The position numbers and the translations under genes were made by a program. Shown one piece after another: positions 50,678-59,633 of a stretch of DNA of 64,000 bases. The notes under the pieces are model-generated. The model did not search any database, was not told the origin of the DNA, and saw nothing but the letters and a program-made list of their open reading frames with translations. Position 1 is the first letter of the stretch; each line of letters starts with the position of its first letter. Source of the stretch: Xanthobacter aminoxidans (GTDB taxonomy: Bacteria; Pseudomonadota; Alphaproteobacteria; Rhizobiales; Xanthobacteraceae); NCBI RefSeq assembly GCF_023571765.1, contig NZ_JAMJXC010000025.1, positions 1 to 64,000 of the forward strand. The letters run 5' to 3'.

Positions 50678-52354
50678 TCACTCCGCCGCGCGCATGGGGG
50701 ATGCCCCCTCTTGCGGCCGCCCATCCGCCTTCACCCGGGGATCGGCCCAGCGACCCGCCTCGATGTCGGCGATCTGCCGCGAGACGTCGCGCACCACCTT
50801 CCGGGAGAAGGGGCCGAGATGCATGTAGAACAGCGCCAGCGAGAGCAATTGCTCCAGCCTGTCCAGCCGCTTGAGCCCGCGCAACGCCACCGGCCAGATG
50901 TGCACCGCCGCCCGCGGATGGCGCCAGGTGACGGTGGCGAGCACGCCGAACAGCCGTCCGAGATCGGCGACCATCTGCCTGACGTCGATGGGCGCCGGCG
51001 GGGCCGGCAGCTCGGCCGCGGCGGGCGGCTTGGTCGCGGCAACCGCCCCTTCCTGCCGCCCGACGAGTTCAGAAAGCCGGCGGATGCGGCCGAAGAAGGC
51101 GCGCGGGGCATAGACCCGGGCATAGACCTCGCGGTAGCGCCGCAGCACGTCGATGCGCGGCTCCAGCGTCGCGAAATTGAGGCCGGCGCCGGTCTGATCC
51201 CCGTGGCGGAAGTCCTCTTCCTTGATCGGGAACATCCGCCCTTCCCGCTCAAGCCGGCGGGAGAGCTGGGTATCGGGAAGCGCGTAGAGCAGGCCCAGCG
51301 AAACCACCGGGATGGCCGCCTCCTCGATCAGTTCCGCCATGGCGTCCGCCGCGTCGGGGGACTCATTGTCGAAGCCGACGATGAAGCCCGCGATCACCAC
51401 GATGCCGGCGGCATAGATCCGGTGGACGCTGGCGGCGATGTCGCGCTTGGTGTTCTGCTTCTTCTGCGTGGAGCGCAGGACCTCGGGATCGGGGCTCTCG
51501 ATGCCCACGAACACCAGATAAAACCCGGCCTCAGCCATCTGATCCAGCAGCGCGCTATCGTCCGCGAGGTTGAGCGAGGCCTCGGTGGAGAAGTGGAACG
51601 GGTGGCCGTGCGCCCGCTGCCATTCGATCAGGTGCGGCAGGAAGGCCTTCACCGCCTTCTTGTTGCCGATGAGATTGTCATCGACGAAATCCACATGGCC
51701 GCGATAGCCGAGCGCGTACAGCGCATCCAGCTCCGCCAGCATCTGCGCCGCTGTCTTGGTGCGCGGCACCCGGCCGTACAGCTCGATGATGTCGCAGAAC
51801 TCGCAGGTGAAGGGGCAACCGCGCGAGAACTGCACGCCCACGAACAGATAGTCCGGCAGGTGGAGCAGATCGAAGCGCGGCACCGGCGTTTGGGTCACGG
51901 CCGGCCGCTCTTCGGGCGTGGTGATGAGGCCGGAGCGGGCACCGCTCTCCCAGGCTTCGACGAAAGCGGAGAGCGTCGCCTCCGCCTCGCCGAGGACACG
52001 GAAGTCGGCGGCCGCATAGGCTTCGGGGCTCGAGGACACGTCCGGTCCGCCCACCACCACCACCTTGCCCGCCGCCTGCATGGCAGCGACGGCGGTCAGC
52101 GCCTCCTGGCGCTGGGGCAGCATGCCGCTGACGAACACCACGTCCGCCCATTCGAGATCAGCCGGGTCCAGCGCACGGGCGTTCAGGTCGCACAGGCGCG
52201 CCTCCCAGTGCGCCGGCAGAAGCGCGGCGACGGTGATGAGGCCCAGAGGCGGCGCCATGCAGCGCGCGCCCTTGAGCCGCGCCAGCTCCAGATTGCGCCA
52301 GAAGCTGTCCTGCGCAAACCGCGGATAAAGTAACAGTACCCGGACGCTCGACAT
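50678..52354 (-). CDS. B12-binding-domain radical SAM protein
   Basis: The 558-residue protein has an N-terminal Rossmann-like B12-binding domain (VRVLLLYPRFAQDSFW; the usual D-x-H-x-x-G is not seen) and a radical SAM domain with the cluster motif C180-x3-C184-x2-C187 (GCPFTCEFC), then EASLNLADD and FVGIESPDPEVL. The C-terminal part (DUF4070-like) is helical. Layout resembles the class B methyltransferase-like proteins and, more distantly, hopanoid methylase HpnP and BchE. The reaction is unknown. The start at 52354 is preferred to an ATG at 52378. Confidence 0.85.
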   Translation of the reverse strand: MSSVRVLLLYPRFAQDSFWRNLELARLKGARCMAPPLGLITVAALLPAHWEARLCDLNARALDPADLEWADVVFVSGMLPQRQEALTAVAAMQAAGKVVVVGGPDVSSSPEAYAAADFRVLGEAEATLSAFVEAWESGARSGLITTPEERPAVTQTPVPRFDLLHLPDYLFVGVQFSRGCPFTCEFCDIIELYGRVPRTKTAAQMLAELDALYALGYRGHVDFVDDNLIGNKKAVKAFLPHLIEWQRAHGHPFHFSTEASLNLADDSALLDQMAEAGFYLVFVGIESPDPEVLRSTQKKQNTKRDIAASVHRIYAAGIVVIAGFIVGFDNESPDAADAMAELIEEAAIPVVSLGLLYALPDTQLSRRLEREGRMFPIKEEDFRHGDQTGAGLNFATLEPRIDVLRRYREVYARVYAPRAFFGRIRRLSELVGRQEGAVAATKPPAAAELPAPPAPIDVRQMVADLGRLFGVLATVTWRHPRAAVHIWPVALRGLKRLDRLEQLLSLALFYMHLGPFSRKVVRDVSRQIADIEAGRWADPRVKADGRPQEGASPMRAAE

Positions 52355-52599
52355 CGCCGCCCCTATCGCCGCCCACATGATTCGCAGATGACCATAGGGC
52401 GGTTGCGGGACCGTGTCATCGCAACGGACCATGTGGCGTCAAGGGCAAGCTGGATCGCGGCCACGGCTCGCGCGGCCACGGACACGTCAGGCGCGCTTTC
52501 CCCCCGTTTGATCGTCGGCCGAGATGGCCCCGTCGCGCACAGGATGGGTCGGCGCCATATGGGCATCGAGATGGGAGATCATGCCTACCCCCATCTACC

Positions 52600-54006
52600 C
52601 TATATCTTTATTTCCTCAAGAAATAACGGGAAGTGCGCCGCGATATCGTCGACTTCCATGATGTGATAAATGTTGAATCTGTAGGCTGGCCCAAGGTCGA
52701 CCTCCGGGGGCGTAAAGGGAAAGGCCAGATTGCCGGCGGTCGACATGCGCCCCTCGAACCCCAGATGCAGCAGATATTGCTTTGTCGTCCGCATCACTTG
52801 CATGGCGCGGTCCGGGTTTGGCGCGAGACACTCGCCGAGTATGAAGACTTCATGGGGCGAAGGGGGCGCGCCATCGACGTCGAGCGGACGGACGCCGTCG
52901 ATGCCGTACAGGCGGAACGCGAGCTGGTAGTCCTCCGGCGCGTTCTCGCACACGAGGTCACGCACCACTTCCTTGATCCGGTCCACGACCCCCGCGATGT
53001 GGAGGATGAAGTTGGGATCCGCCGCTGCGCACAGCAGCACGGCCCGCGACCCGACCGCCACGGCCCCCTCCAGCTTGATGGTCTGGCGCGAAGCGGGGCG
53101 AAAGTCCGCGCCGGAGACGCGGGTGCGCCGCGCGTCCAGCGCCTCGAAGCGGGCGTTGGAGAGATCGACCGCCCCGGCCGGTTCGCGGATGGTGAAAGGG
53201 TCTGCCTGTTCATAGAGGCTGTGGCCGGCCACAGAGGCCGGGGTGGCGGCGCGCTCGGGGTTCATGCTTTCAAGCTCGAACCCGTCGCGATCTATCGTTG
53301 CCAGGATCGCATCGCGACCGCCGGGTCGGCAGCAAATGGACGCACATTCGACGATTTTCGCCATGTGGATCGCCAGCCCCACCGGAAGGCCGGCCATGAT
53401 CGGCAAGGCGGAGAAAATTCCGGTATCGCATGCGCGGCCGGCGATGATCACGTCGGCGCCGGACTGCAGGGCGCGCTGAAAGGCCTCCACACCCATTTGC
53501 CCGACGATGTGAGCGGCGGCGTCCACATCCGCCTCTGTGAGGTCGGGCATGGTATCCACCGGCCTGATACGGCCTTCGCGCAACGCCGCCTTGACGGCGG
53601 AGCGGGAAATGTCGGCGGGCATGTATGCAAGCGTGAAAGACAGGCCGTCTTCCGCCGCGATCTCGCGCACCAGCTCCAGCGTGCCTTCCAGATGCGGCGC
53701 GGCGCCCGCCGATCCGGCAGAGCCGATCACCAGCGGGACGCCGAGCTGCCGGGCGCCGCCAAGAACCCGGCGCAGATCCTGCTTCGTACTGGTCCGGGAT
53801 GTGGCCATCTTCCCGCTGCCGAGATAGGCGGGGCCAATGTCGATCGACCCCATGTCGCACCCGATCATGTCCGGCCGGCGCGCAAGGCCGGCCTCGAATG
53901 CCGCTGCGGGAATGCCATAGCCGAGCTGGCCCGACGCCCCGAGGATGCGGATGCTGCGCCGACGGCCGGACGCGATGTCGTCGAGAAGGGTGCCGATGCC
54001 GTTCAT
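52600..54006 (-). CDS. AtuA/DUF1446 family protein
   Basis: The 468-residue protein belongs to the acyclic terpene utilisation AtuA family (DUF1446): SIRILGASGQLGYG near the start, DMIGCDMGSIDIGPAYLG, VIAGRACDTGIFSALP and ILHIAGVVDRIKEVVRDLV. AtuA is required for citronellol-type degradation in Pseudomonas, but its reaction is unresolved. It overlaps the DUF4387 gene by four bases; the two are found together in many catabolic loci and may form one enzyme. Last gene of a seven-gene leftward unit. Confidence 0.88.
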   Translation of the reverse strand: MNGIGTLLDDIASGRRRSIRILGASGQLGYGIPAAAFEAGLARRPDMIGCDMGSIDIGPAYLGSGKMATSRTSTKQDLRRVLGGARQLGVPLVIGSAGSAGAAPHLEGTLELVREIAAEDGLSFTLAYMPADISRSAVKAALREGRIRPVDTMPDLTEADVDAAAHIVGQMGVEAFQRALQSGADVIIAGRACDTGIFSALPIMAGLPVGLAIHMAKIVECASICCRPGGRDAILATIDRDGFELESMNPERAATPASVAGHSLYEQADPFTIREPAGAVDLSNARFEALDARRTRVSGADFRPASRQTIKLEGAVAVGSRAVLLCAAADPNFILHIAGVVDRIKEVVRDLVCENAPEDYQLAFRLYGIDGVRPLDVDGAPPSPHEVFILGECLAPNPDRAMQVMRTTKQYLLHLGFEGRMSTAGNLAFPFTPPEVDLGPAYRFNIYHIMEVDDIAAHFPLFLEEIKI

Positions 54007-54305
54007 AGGTCGATTCCAAGCAGCGGCGCGTGCTGTTGGGCGCCGTAGACGTCACGGTCGCCGGGATCCCCCGACATCACCTTTCGGGGGATCGATATCT
54101 TGATGGCCAGCGCCGGACGGTAGATGTGGACGGCGACCCGCTCCAGCGCTTCGCCATAGCGCCGCGCGACCTCCGCGCGCAGCGTTTCAGCCGCGGCGGC
54201 CACGTGGTTGAATCGGTCCTCGTCGGGAAAGACGAGGTCGAAGGTCAGGACCAGCGGCCCGGCATTCTTGCTCCGCAGAACGGAGACCATTTGATCGAGC
54301 CGCAT
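54003..54305 (-). CDS. DUF4387 family protein, partner of AtuA
   Basis: A 100-residue protein matching DUF4387 (VSVLRSKNAGPLVLTFDLVFPDEDRF; IYRPALAIKISIPRK). The family is commonly found next to DUF1446/AtuA genes or fused to them and is suspected to be a small subunit or a regulatory component. It starts 22 bases after the flavoprotein gene and overlaps atuA by ATGA. No catalytic residues can be named. Confidence 0.85.
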   Translation of the reverse strand: MRLDQMVSVLRSKNAGPLVLTFDLVFPDEDRFNHVAAAAETLRAEVARRYGEALERVAVHIYRPALAIKISIPRKVMSGDPGDRDVYGAQQHAPLLGIDL

Positions 54306-54327
54306 GCGCCTGTCTCCGGCTGGTCGA

Positions 54328-55770
54328 TCAGTTCACGCCGACGGCGTGACGACCGGCGATCCGGCCGAAGACGGCCCCCCGCAGCACCGAGGTCGCCCCA
54401 GTATACCGGCCGTAATAGATTCCCATGGTCTCTCCGGCCGCGTAGAGATTGGCGATGGGCTGGCCGTCGTGGTCGACCACCTGGGCGTTGGCGTTGCAGC
54501 GCAGCCCGCCGAAGGTGAAGCAATTGGCCGAGCTGATCGGCCACGCCCGGAACGGCCCCTGAGAGAGGGGCAGCGCCCAGTTCGACTTTGGCGGCGAAAT
54601 GCCCTCGGTCGCGAGCCCGTCGCACTCGAGCGGCTTGAACGTGCCCGGCCGCGTCGCCGCGTTGAACGCCGCCACCGTCGCGGCAAGTTTCTGCGGCGGG
54701 ATGTCGAGCTGGCGCGCGAGGCCTTCCAGCGTGTCCGCCGTGAACGGCTTCTTGTCGCTCCGCACGGTGCGCTGCCAGTTCGGCACATCGTCCAGCCGCG
54801 CGTCGCAGATCACATAGGCAGTCCCGCCCGGCAGCCGCCCGATCAGGCGTGCGATGTTTTCATAGATCGTATCCACAGTGCCCGACGCCTCATCGACGAA
54901 GCGCTGGCCGTCGCGATCAACCAGGATGCCATAGGGAAACACGAAGACGATGGGCTCGGACTGGCCCGATCGCGGGTCGATGGGCTCGGCGTGGTACTCG
55001 GTGTAGTCGCCGCAAGGCGCCGCTCCGGCTTCGAGGGCCATCTTGATGCCCTCGCCGCGATTGTAGTATCCGCCCCGGGCAACGGGACGGATATAGCGCG
55101 CCTGCGCCCCATAGTAGCGCGCCTGCATCTCCGAATTGCCTTCGAACCCGCCGCAGGCGAGCACCACCTTGCCGAGGAAGCGGCGCATGCCGTCCCCCGT
55201 CTGCGCCATGATCCCGGTGACCGACCCATCCTCGGCCCGCACGAGGCCGCGCGCGCTGGTCTCGTAGTGGAAGTCGACGCCGAGCTTCTCGGCGGTGGCG
55301 GCAAGCGCCTCAACCAAAGCGAGGCCCCCGCCCACCGGGCAGATGCGGGTGGTGGAGGAGGTGATGAGATACGTCGCCATGTCGGAGAATTTGATCCCGG
55401 CGCTCCGAAGCCAGGAGAGCGTCGGGCCGGCCTCCCGCGCGAGCGTCGAGATCACTTCCGGATCGGTGAAGGAGAGCGCCTTCACGATGGGGGACCAATC
55501 CGCATAGGGACGGCCGGTCTCGGCGATCAGCGACGGATCGAGGTTCCACCCCGCATTCTGCATGAAGTGCTCTTCGAAGTCGTCGGAGACCTCGTTTTCG
55601 TTCTTCATGCGCATGAAGGCTTCGGTCCAGCGCGTATTGCCGCCCCGCTCCTCGATGCAGGAGCGCTCAAGGACGGCCACGCGGCGACCGGTCTCCGCGG
55701 CGGAGACCGCGGCGGACAAGCCCGCAATGCCGCAGCCGACAACAACGACGTCGTAAGCGTGCTCGATCAT
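54328..55770 (-). CDS. FAD-dependent dehydrogenase, TcuA/fumarate reductase-like
   Basis: The 480-residue flavoprotein starts YDVVVVGCGIAGLSAAVSAAETG, the dinucleotide-binding fold for FAD, and continues with LERSCIEERGGNTRW. ACGGFEGNSEMQARY and the C-terminal LYAAGETMGIYYGRYTGATSVLRGAVFGRIAG are characteristic of the fumarate reductase/succinate dehydrogenase flavoprotein family, with closest resemblance to tricarballylate dehydrogenase TcuA. It probably oxidises a polycarboxylic acid. It overlaps the aldehyde dehydrogenase gene by four bases. No TcuB-like electron transfer partner is present nearby. Confidence 0.85.
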   Translation of the reverse strand: MIEHAYDVVVVGCGIAGLSAAVSAAETGRRVAVLERSCIEERGGNTRWTEAFMRMKNENEVSDDFEEHFMQNAGWNLDPSLIAETGRPYADWSPIVKALSFTDPEVISTLAREAGPTLSWLRSAGIKFSDMATYLITSSTTRICPVGGGLALVEALAATAEKLGVDFHYETSARGLVRAEDGSVTGIMAQTGDGMRRFLGKVVLACGGFEGNSEMQARYYGAQARYIRPVARGGYYNRGEGIKMALEAGAAPCGDYTEYHAEPIDPRSGQSEPIVFVFPYGILVDRDGQRFVDEASGTVDTIYENIARLIGRLPGGTAYVICDARLDDVPNWQRTVRSDKKPFTADTLEGLARQLDIPPQKLAATVAAFNAATRPGTFKPLECDGLATEGISPPKSNWALPLSQGPFRAWPISSANCFTFGGLRCNANAQVVDHDGQPIANLYAAGETMGIYYGRYTGATSVLRGAVFGRIAGRHAVGVN

Positions 55771-57242
55771 AGCTTGACCGCGAACGGATCGCGCTCCTCG
55801 TTGGAAAAATCGATCATCACGTTGCGAATGCTGGTGAATTCATCGAGCGCCACTTCGCCGCGCTCGCGCCCGAAGCCGCTCTCCTTGAAGCCGCCGAAGG
55901 GCGCCTGGACCGCGACCGCGCGATACGTATTGACCCAGACCGTGCCGGCCCGGATGGACCGGGAAACGCGCATGGCCCGTTGCAGGCTCTCCGTCCACAC
56001 GCCGGCGGCGAGGCCGTAGCGGGTGTTGTTGCCGATCTCGATCGCCTCTTCCTCGGTATCGAACGGCAGGATCGACAGGACGGGGCCGAACACCTCCTCC
56101 TGGGCGATGGTCATGTCGTTCCGGACATCCTTGAAGATGGTGGGCTGCACGAAGAAGCCCTTTCCGAGCCCCGGGCCTTCGGCGGCGCCACCGCCGGCGG
56201 CGAGGGTCGCGCCGTCGCGCTTGGCGGCGTCGATCATGCCGAGGATGCGGGCGAACTGGGGTTCGTTGGCCGCGGTGCCCATCTCGGTCGCGGGATCGCA
56301 GGGATCGCCGAGCCGGATGCGGCTTGCGCGCTCGACCAGCGTCTCCACCACCTGATTGTAGACGCCGCGCTGGACCAGCAGGCGCGATCCGGCGATGCAG
56401 GTCTGGCCGGTGGCGGCGAAGATGCCGGCCAGCGCGCCGATGATCGCCTTCTTGAGGTCGGCATCATCAAAAATGATGTTGGGCGACTTGCCGCCCAGCT
56501 CCAGGGTGGCCGGCACCAGGGCCCGGCCCGCCACGGCCGCGATCTCGCGCCCCACGCCGGGGCTGCCCGTGAAGCTCACGCGGTCGATCCGGCCCGAGGC
56601 CAGCAGCGCCTTGCCGACCCGCGCGTCCCCGGTCACGACATTGACGACGCCGGGCGGAAAGCCTGCGGCCTCCACCAGTTTCGCGAACTCCAGCGTGGTC
56701 GCCGACGCGTGCTCGGAGGGCTTGATCACCACGCAATTGCCGGCGGCCAGAGCGGGGGCGAGCTTGTTGGACAGGAGCCCCATGGGGGAGTTCCAGGCGG
56801 TGATCAGCACGCACACGCCGATGGGATCGCGCACCGTGTAGTCCAGCGTGTCGCGCTGATCGAGCGGGATGGTCTTGCCCCAGAGCTTGTCCGCATAGCC
56901 CGCGAAGAAGCGATACTGCCGCGCCGCGAACAGCATCTGGCTCTGCGTCTCGCGGATGACCTTGCCGTTGTCCGTGCTCTCCAGCCGGCCCATGCGCGGC
57001 GCGTCTGCGGCCAAGAGGTCGGCGAGCTTGTTCATCAGCCGCGCGCGCTCGGCGCCGGAGGTCTTGGACCAGTGGGTCTCGAACGCCGTGCGGGCTGCCG
57101 CGATGGCGTCCGCCACCTGCTGGTCGCTGGCCTGCGCCAGCGAAGCCCATTCCTCGCGCGTGTAGGGGTTGATGGCGGGAAAGCGTTCCTGCCCCGGTTC
57201 TTCGACCCATTGGCCGTTGATGAAGAGCTTGTAGTGCGTCAT
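55767..57242 (-). CDS. NAD(P)-dependent aldehyde dehydrogenase
   Basis: The 491-residue enzyme shows N151 in TAWNSPMG, E248 in TLELGGKSPN and the catalytic C282 in ATGQTCIAGSR, with FGPVLSILPF and KESGFGRE toward the C terminus. It oxidises an aldehyde to its acid; the substrate is not evident. The ATG at 57242 is preceded by GGAG with six-base spacing. It lies in the same leftward operon as the flavoprotein and hydroxyacid dehydrogenase genes. Confidence 0.92.
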   Translation of the reverse strand: MTHYKLFINGQWVEEPGQERFPAINPYTREEWASLAQASDQQVADAIAAARTAFETHWSKTSGAERARLMNKLADLLAADAPRMGRLESTDNGKVIRETQSQMLFAARQYRFFAGYADKLWGKTIPLDQRDTLDYTVRDPIGVCVLITAWNSPMGLLSNKLAPALAAGNCVVIKPSEHASATTLEFAKLVEAAGFPPGVVNVVTGDARVGKALLASGRIDRVSFTGSPGVGREIAAVAGRALVPATLELGGKSPNIIFDDADLKKAIIGALAGIFAATGQTCIAGSRLLVQRGVYNQVVETLVERASRIRLGDPCDPATEMGTAANEPQFARILGMIDAAKRDGATLAAGGGAAEGPGLGKGFFVQPTIFKDVRNDMTIAQEEVFGPVLSILPFDTEEEAIEIGNNTRYGLAAGVWTESLQRAMRVSRSIRAGTVWVNTYRAVAVQAPFGGFKESGFGRERGEVALDEFTSIRNVMIDFSNEERDPFAVKL

Positions 57243-57282
57243 GCGAAACTCCGGCGATGTCCTGGATGCGTTTCGAGGCCGG

Positions 57283-58338
57283 TCAGACGTGACCCGCTGC
57301 GAACATCTGTCGTGCGACCTGCGAGTCGGGCAGGAAGGGGTGGGCGGCGGTGATCTGGTTGATGGGCGCGCCGGCGAGCCAGGCGCGCAGGTTCTCAATC
57401 GTCTGCCCGTAGAAGATCTCGTAGTTCGCCTCCGTGACGAACCCGATGTGCGGCGTGGCGACCACGTTCGTGAGCGTTCTGAACGGGTGATCCTTCGGCA
57501 GCGGCTCGATCTCGAACACATCGAGCCCGGCGCCGCCGATCCGGCGCTCCAGGAGGGCGCGGACAAGCGCCTCCTCGTTGACGATCTGGGGACGTGCCGT
57601 GTTGATGATGACGGCATCCCTCTTCATCGCCGCAAGCTCCGCGTCACCGACGAGACCGAGCGTCGCATCCGTCAACGGCATGTGGATCGTGATCACGTCG
57701 GACATGCGGAACAGATCGGACTTGGACACGCATTCCACCCCGTGGGGCGCGGTGCGCTCGGGGGTCAGGTTGGGGCTCCAGGCAACGACCTTCATTCCCA
57801 GGATCTGGCCGATGCGGGAGACGGGAATGCCCATGTTGCCCAGGCCGACGATGCCAAGGGTGAGCCCCGCGAGGTTGCGGCCGAGACCGATCTGCCAGCC
57901 GCCCGCGCGCAGCGAGGCGGTTTCCTGGGGCATGTGGCGCGTCAGCGAGAAGATCAGCGCCCAGGTCACCTCCACGGTGGTCTGGTGCAGGGCATCCGTC
58001 GCGCACACGAAGATGCCCCGCGCGTCGGCGGCGGCAAGGTCGATGGAGCGGGCATTGCGCATGCCGGTGGCCAGGATCACCTTCAGGTCGGGCAAGGCGT
58101 TGATGACCTCCGCCGGAAACGCCGTCCGCTCGCGGATGCGCATGACCGCATGGAAGCCACGCAGGCGCCGGACCAGATCCTCGGACGTCGCCACGTGATC
58201 CGAGAACGCAACCGTCTCCACGCCGGCAATGGCGCCGTGGGGCCAGAACCGCGCCGCCACGCCCTGGTAGTCGTCGAGGATTGCCACCCGGAAAGGATTG
58301 GGGACGCTGCTCTTGGGATGAGGGCTCTTCTCGTTCAT
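57283..58338 (-). CDS. D-2-hydroxyacid dehydrogenase family protein
   Basis: The 351-residue NAD-dependent dehydrogenase has the Rossmann motif LGIVGLGNMGIPVSRIG and the catalytic set: Arg in NTARPQIVNEEAL (the usual G is replaced by P), Glu in DVFEIEPLP and His in VATPHIGFVT. It interconverts a 2-oxo acid and a D-2-hydroxy acid, and the substrate is not known. Forty bases separate it from the aldehyde dehydrogenase gene, and the PrpF-like gene lies just upstream. Confidence 0.9.
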   Translation of the reverse strand: MNEKSPHPKSSVPNPFRVAILDDYQGVAARFWPHGAIAGVETVAFSDHVATSEDLVRRLRGFHAVMRIRERTAFPAEVINALPDLKVILATGMRNARSIDLAAADARGIFVCATDALHQTTVEVTWALIFSLTRHMPQETASLRAGGWQIGLGRNLAGLTLGIVGLGNMGIPVSRIGQILGMKVVAWSPNLTPERTAPHGVECVSKSDLFRMSDVITIHMPLTDATLGLVGDAELAAMKRDAVIINTARPQIVNEEALVRALLERRIGGAGLDVFEIEPLPKDHPFRTLTNVVATPHIGFVTEANYEIFYGQTIENLRAWLAGAPINQITAAHPFLPDSQVARQMFAAGHV

Positions 58339-58393
58339 CGATACCCCTTGTCAGATCTCAGCTCGCGGGCCTTCGCTCCAGCGTGAGCGCGAT

Positions 58394-59545
58394 TCAAACC
58401 CGGCCTCCGCCGGCTGCCATGCCGATGTGCCCGGGCACCCAGACCCGGCCGTCGAACAATCGCCGCGCGGTCCGGTAGAAACTGCCGCTGCGCACCTGCC
58501 AGCCGTCCGGTGTCGGCACCACGTCGGCATCGACCGTCAGCACACCGGCGGGCATCGCCAGCCGCATGGGTCCCGCGGAGCGTTCCGGCCGGCGGCATTC
58601 GGCGACGACCGACCCATCCATCTGCGCCGCGGCCGCCGCGCAGAGCGAAATGGTGAGTGGCAGCGCACGGTGCGGCTGGCCGTTGGAGATGGCTCGGATG
58701 ACGAGGTCGCCTTCGGCGCCGGCCTTCGCGGATGCGACGAAACAGATGAAGGGGATGACGGGGATCCGCCGCGCGGCTTCGGGATCTGGCGCGATGCCCA
58801 TTGCGACCGATGCCGTACAGCGGATGGCATCGAGCCGGGCAAGAATGTCGGCGCGTGCGTCCAGCTCCTGGGGTGCCTCGTGGCCCGTGAGGCCCACGTC
58901 TTCAGCCCGCACGAAGACGGCCGCATTGGCCGCATCCACCATGGAGACCTCGATGCGTCCCAGGCCCGGCACATCCAGCACGTCGCGCACGGCTCCGGTG
59001 GGGAGCAGCCTGCCGGTCGAAGCCCCGCCCGGATCGATGAAATCCAGCCGGATGGGAGCACCGGTCCCCCCGACGCCGGGAATGGCCAGATCGCCGTCGA
59101 ACCGCGCACACCCGTCCTCGACGGGAAAGGTGGCATGGATGAGCTTGCTGGTGTTGGTGTTGAAGATGCGGACCCGCGCCTCGTCGTCTTCCGGCGGGGC
59201 GAGCATCATCTCGTCCATTGCGAATGGCCCGACGGCCGAAGTCATGTTCCCGCAATTGCCGCTGTAGTCGACGCGCGACGCGCCGATCGCGACCTGCGCG
59301 AAGGTGTAGTCGACATCCGCGTCCGGCCGCTGGGAGGGCCCGACCACGCAGACCTTGGAAAGGGAGGAGAGACCTCCCCCCATTCCGTCCAATTGCCGCC
59401 CGTAGGGATCCGGGCTCCCCATGGCCGCCGCGAACACTTCGTCCCACGTCGCCCGATCAGGAGGCAGATCGCGCGCGTGGAACATGAGCGCCTTGCTCGT
59501 GCCGCCACGCATGAAAACTGCTGGAATGGAACGCTGCGCGGCCAA
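58394..59545 (-). CDS. PrpF-like isomerase (AcnD-accessory / DUF453 family)
   Basis: The 383-residue protein begins IPAVFMRGGTSKALMFH and contains VDYSGNCGNMTSAVGPFA and RIFNTNTSKLIHATFPV, all typical of PrpF, a diaminopimelate-epimerase-fold enzyme that moves the double bond of methylaconitate; relatives isomerise 4-oxalomesaconate or similar unsaturated acids. The start is a TTG at 59545; no ATG fits. It is the second gene of the leftward unit. Together with the lyase across the divergent region, it hints at a branched tricarboxylate route. Confidence 0.88.
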   Translation of the reverse strand: MAAQRSIPAVFMRGGTSKALMFHARDLPPDRATWDEVFAAAMGSPDPYGRQLDGMGGGLSSLSKVCVVGPSQRPDADVDYTFAQVAIGASRVDYSGNCGNMTSAVGPFAMDEMMLAPPEDDEARVRIFNTNTSKLIHATFPVEDGCARFDGDLAIPGVGGTGAPIRLDFIDPGGASTGRLLPTGAVRDVLDVPGLGRIEVSMVDAANAAVFVRAEDVGLTGHEAPQELDARADILARLDAIRCTASVAMGIAPDPEAARRIPVIPFICFVASAKAGAEGDLVIRAISNGQPHRALPLTISLCAAAAAQMDGSVVAECRRPERSAGPMRLAMPAGVLTVDADVVPTPDGWQVRSGSFYRTARRLFDGRVWVPGHIGMAAGGGRV

Positions 59546-59633
59546 AGCCCTACTCCCCGATCCACACCCCTGCCCGCCGCCCGCGCATCCTTACGCCCGG
59601 ACGACATCGAACCTCACGACCTGCGCGCCGCCA

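Noticed and set aside
52603-52625. Inverted repeat TTATTTC-CTCAA-GAAATAA as terminator
   Set aside because: It lies inside the last codons of the AtuA gene, so it is more likely coincidental with coding sequence.
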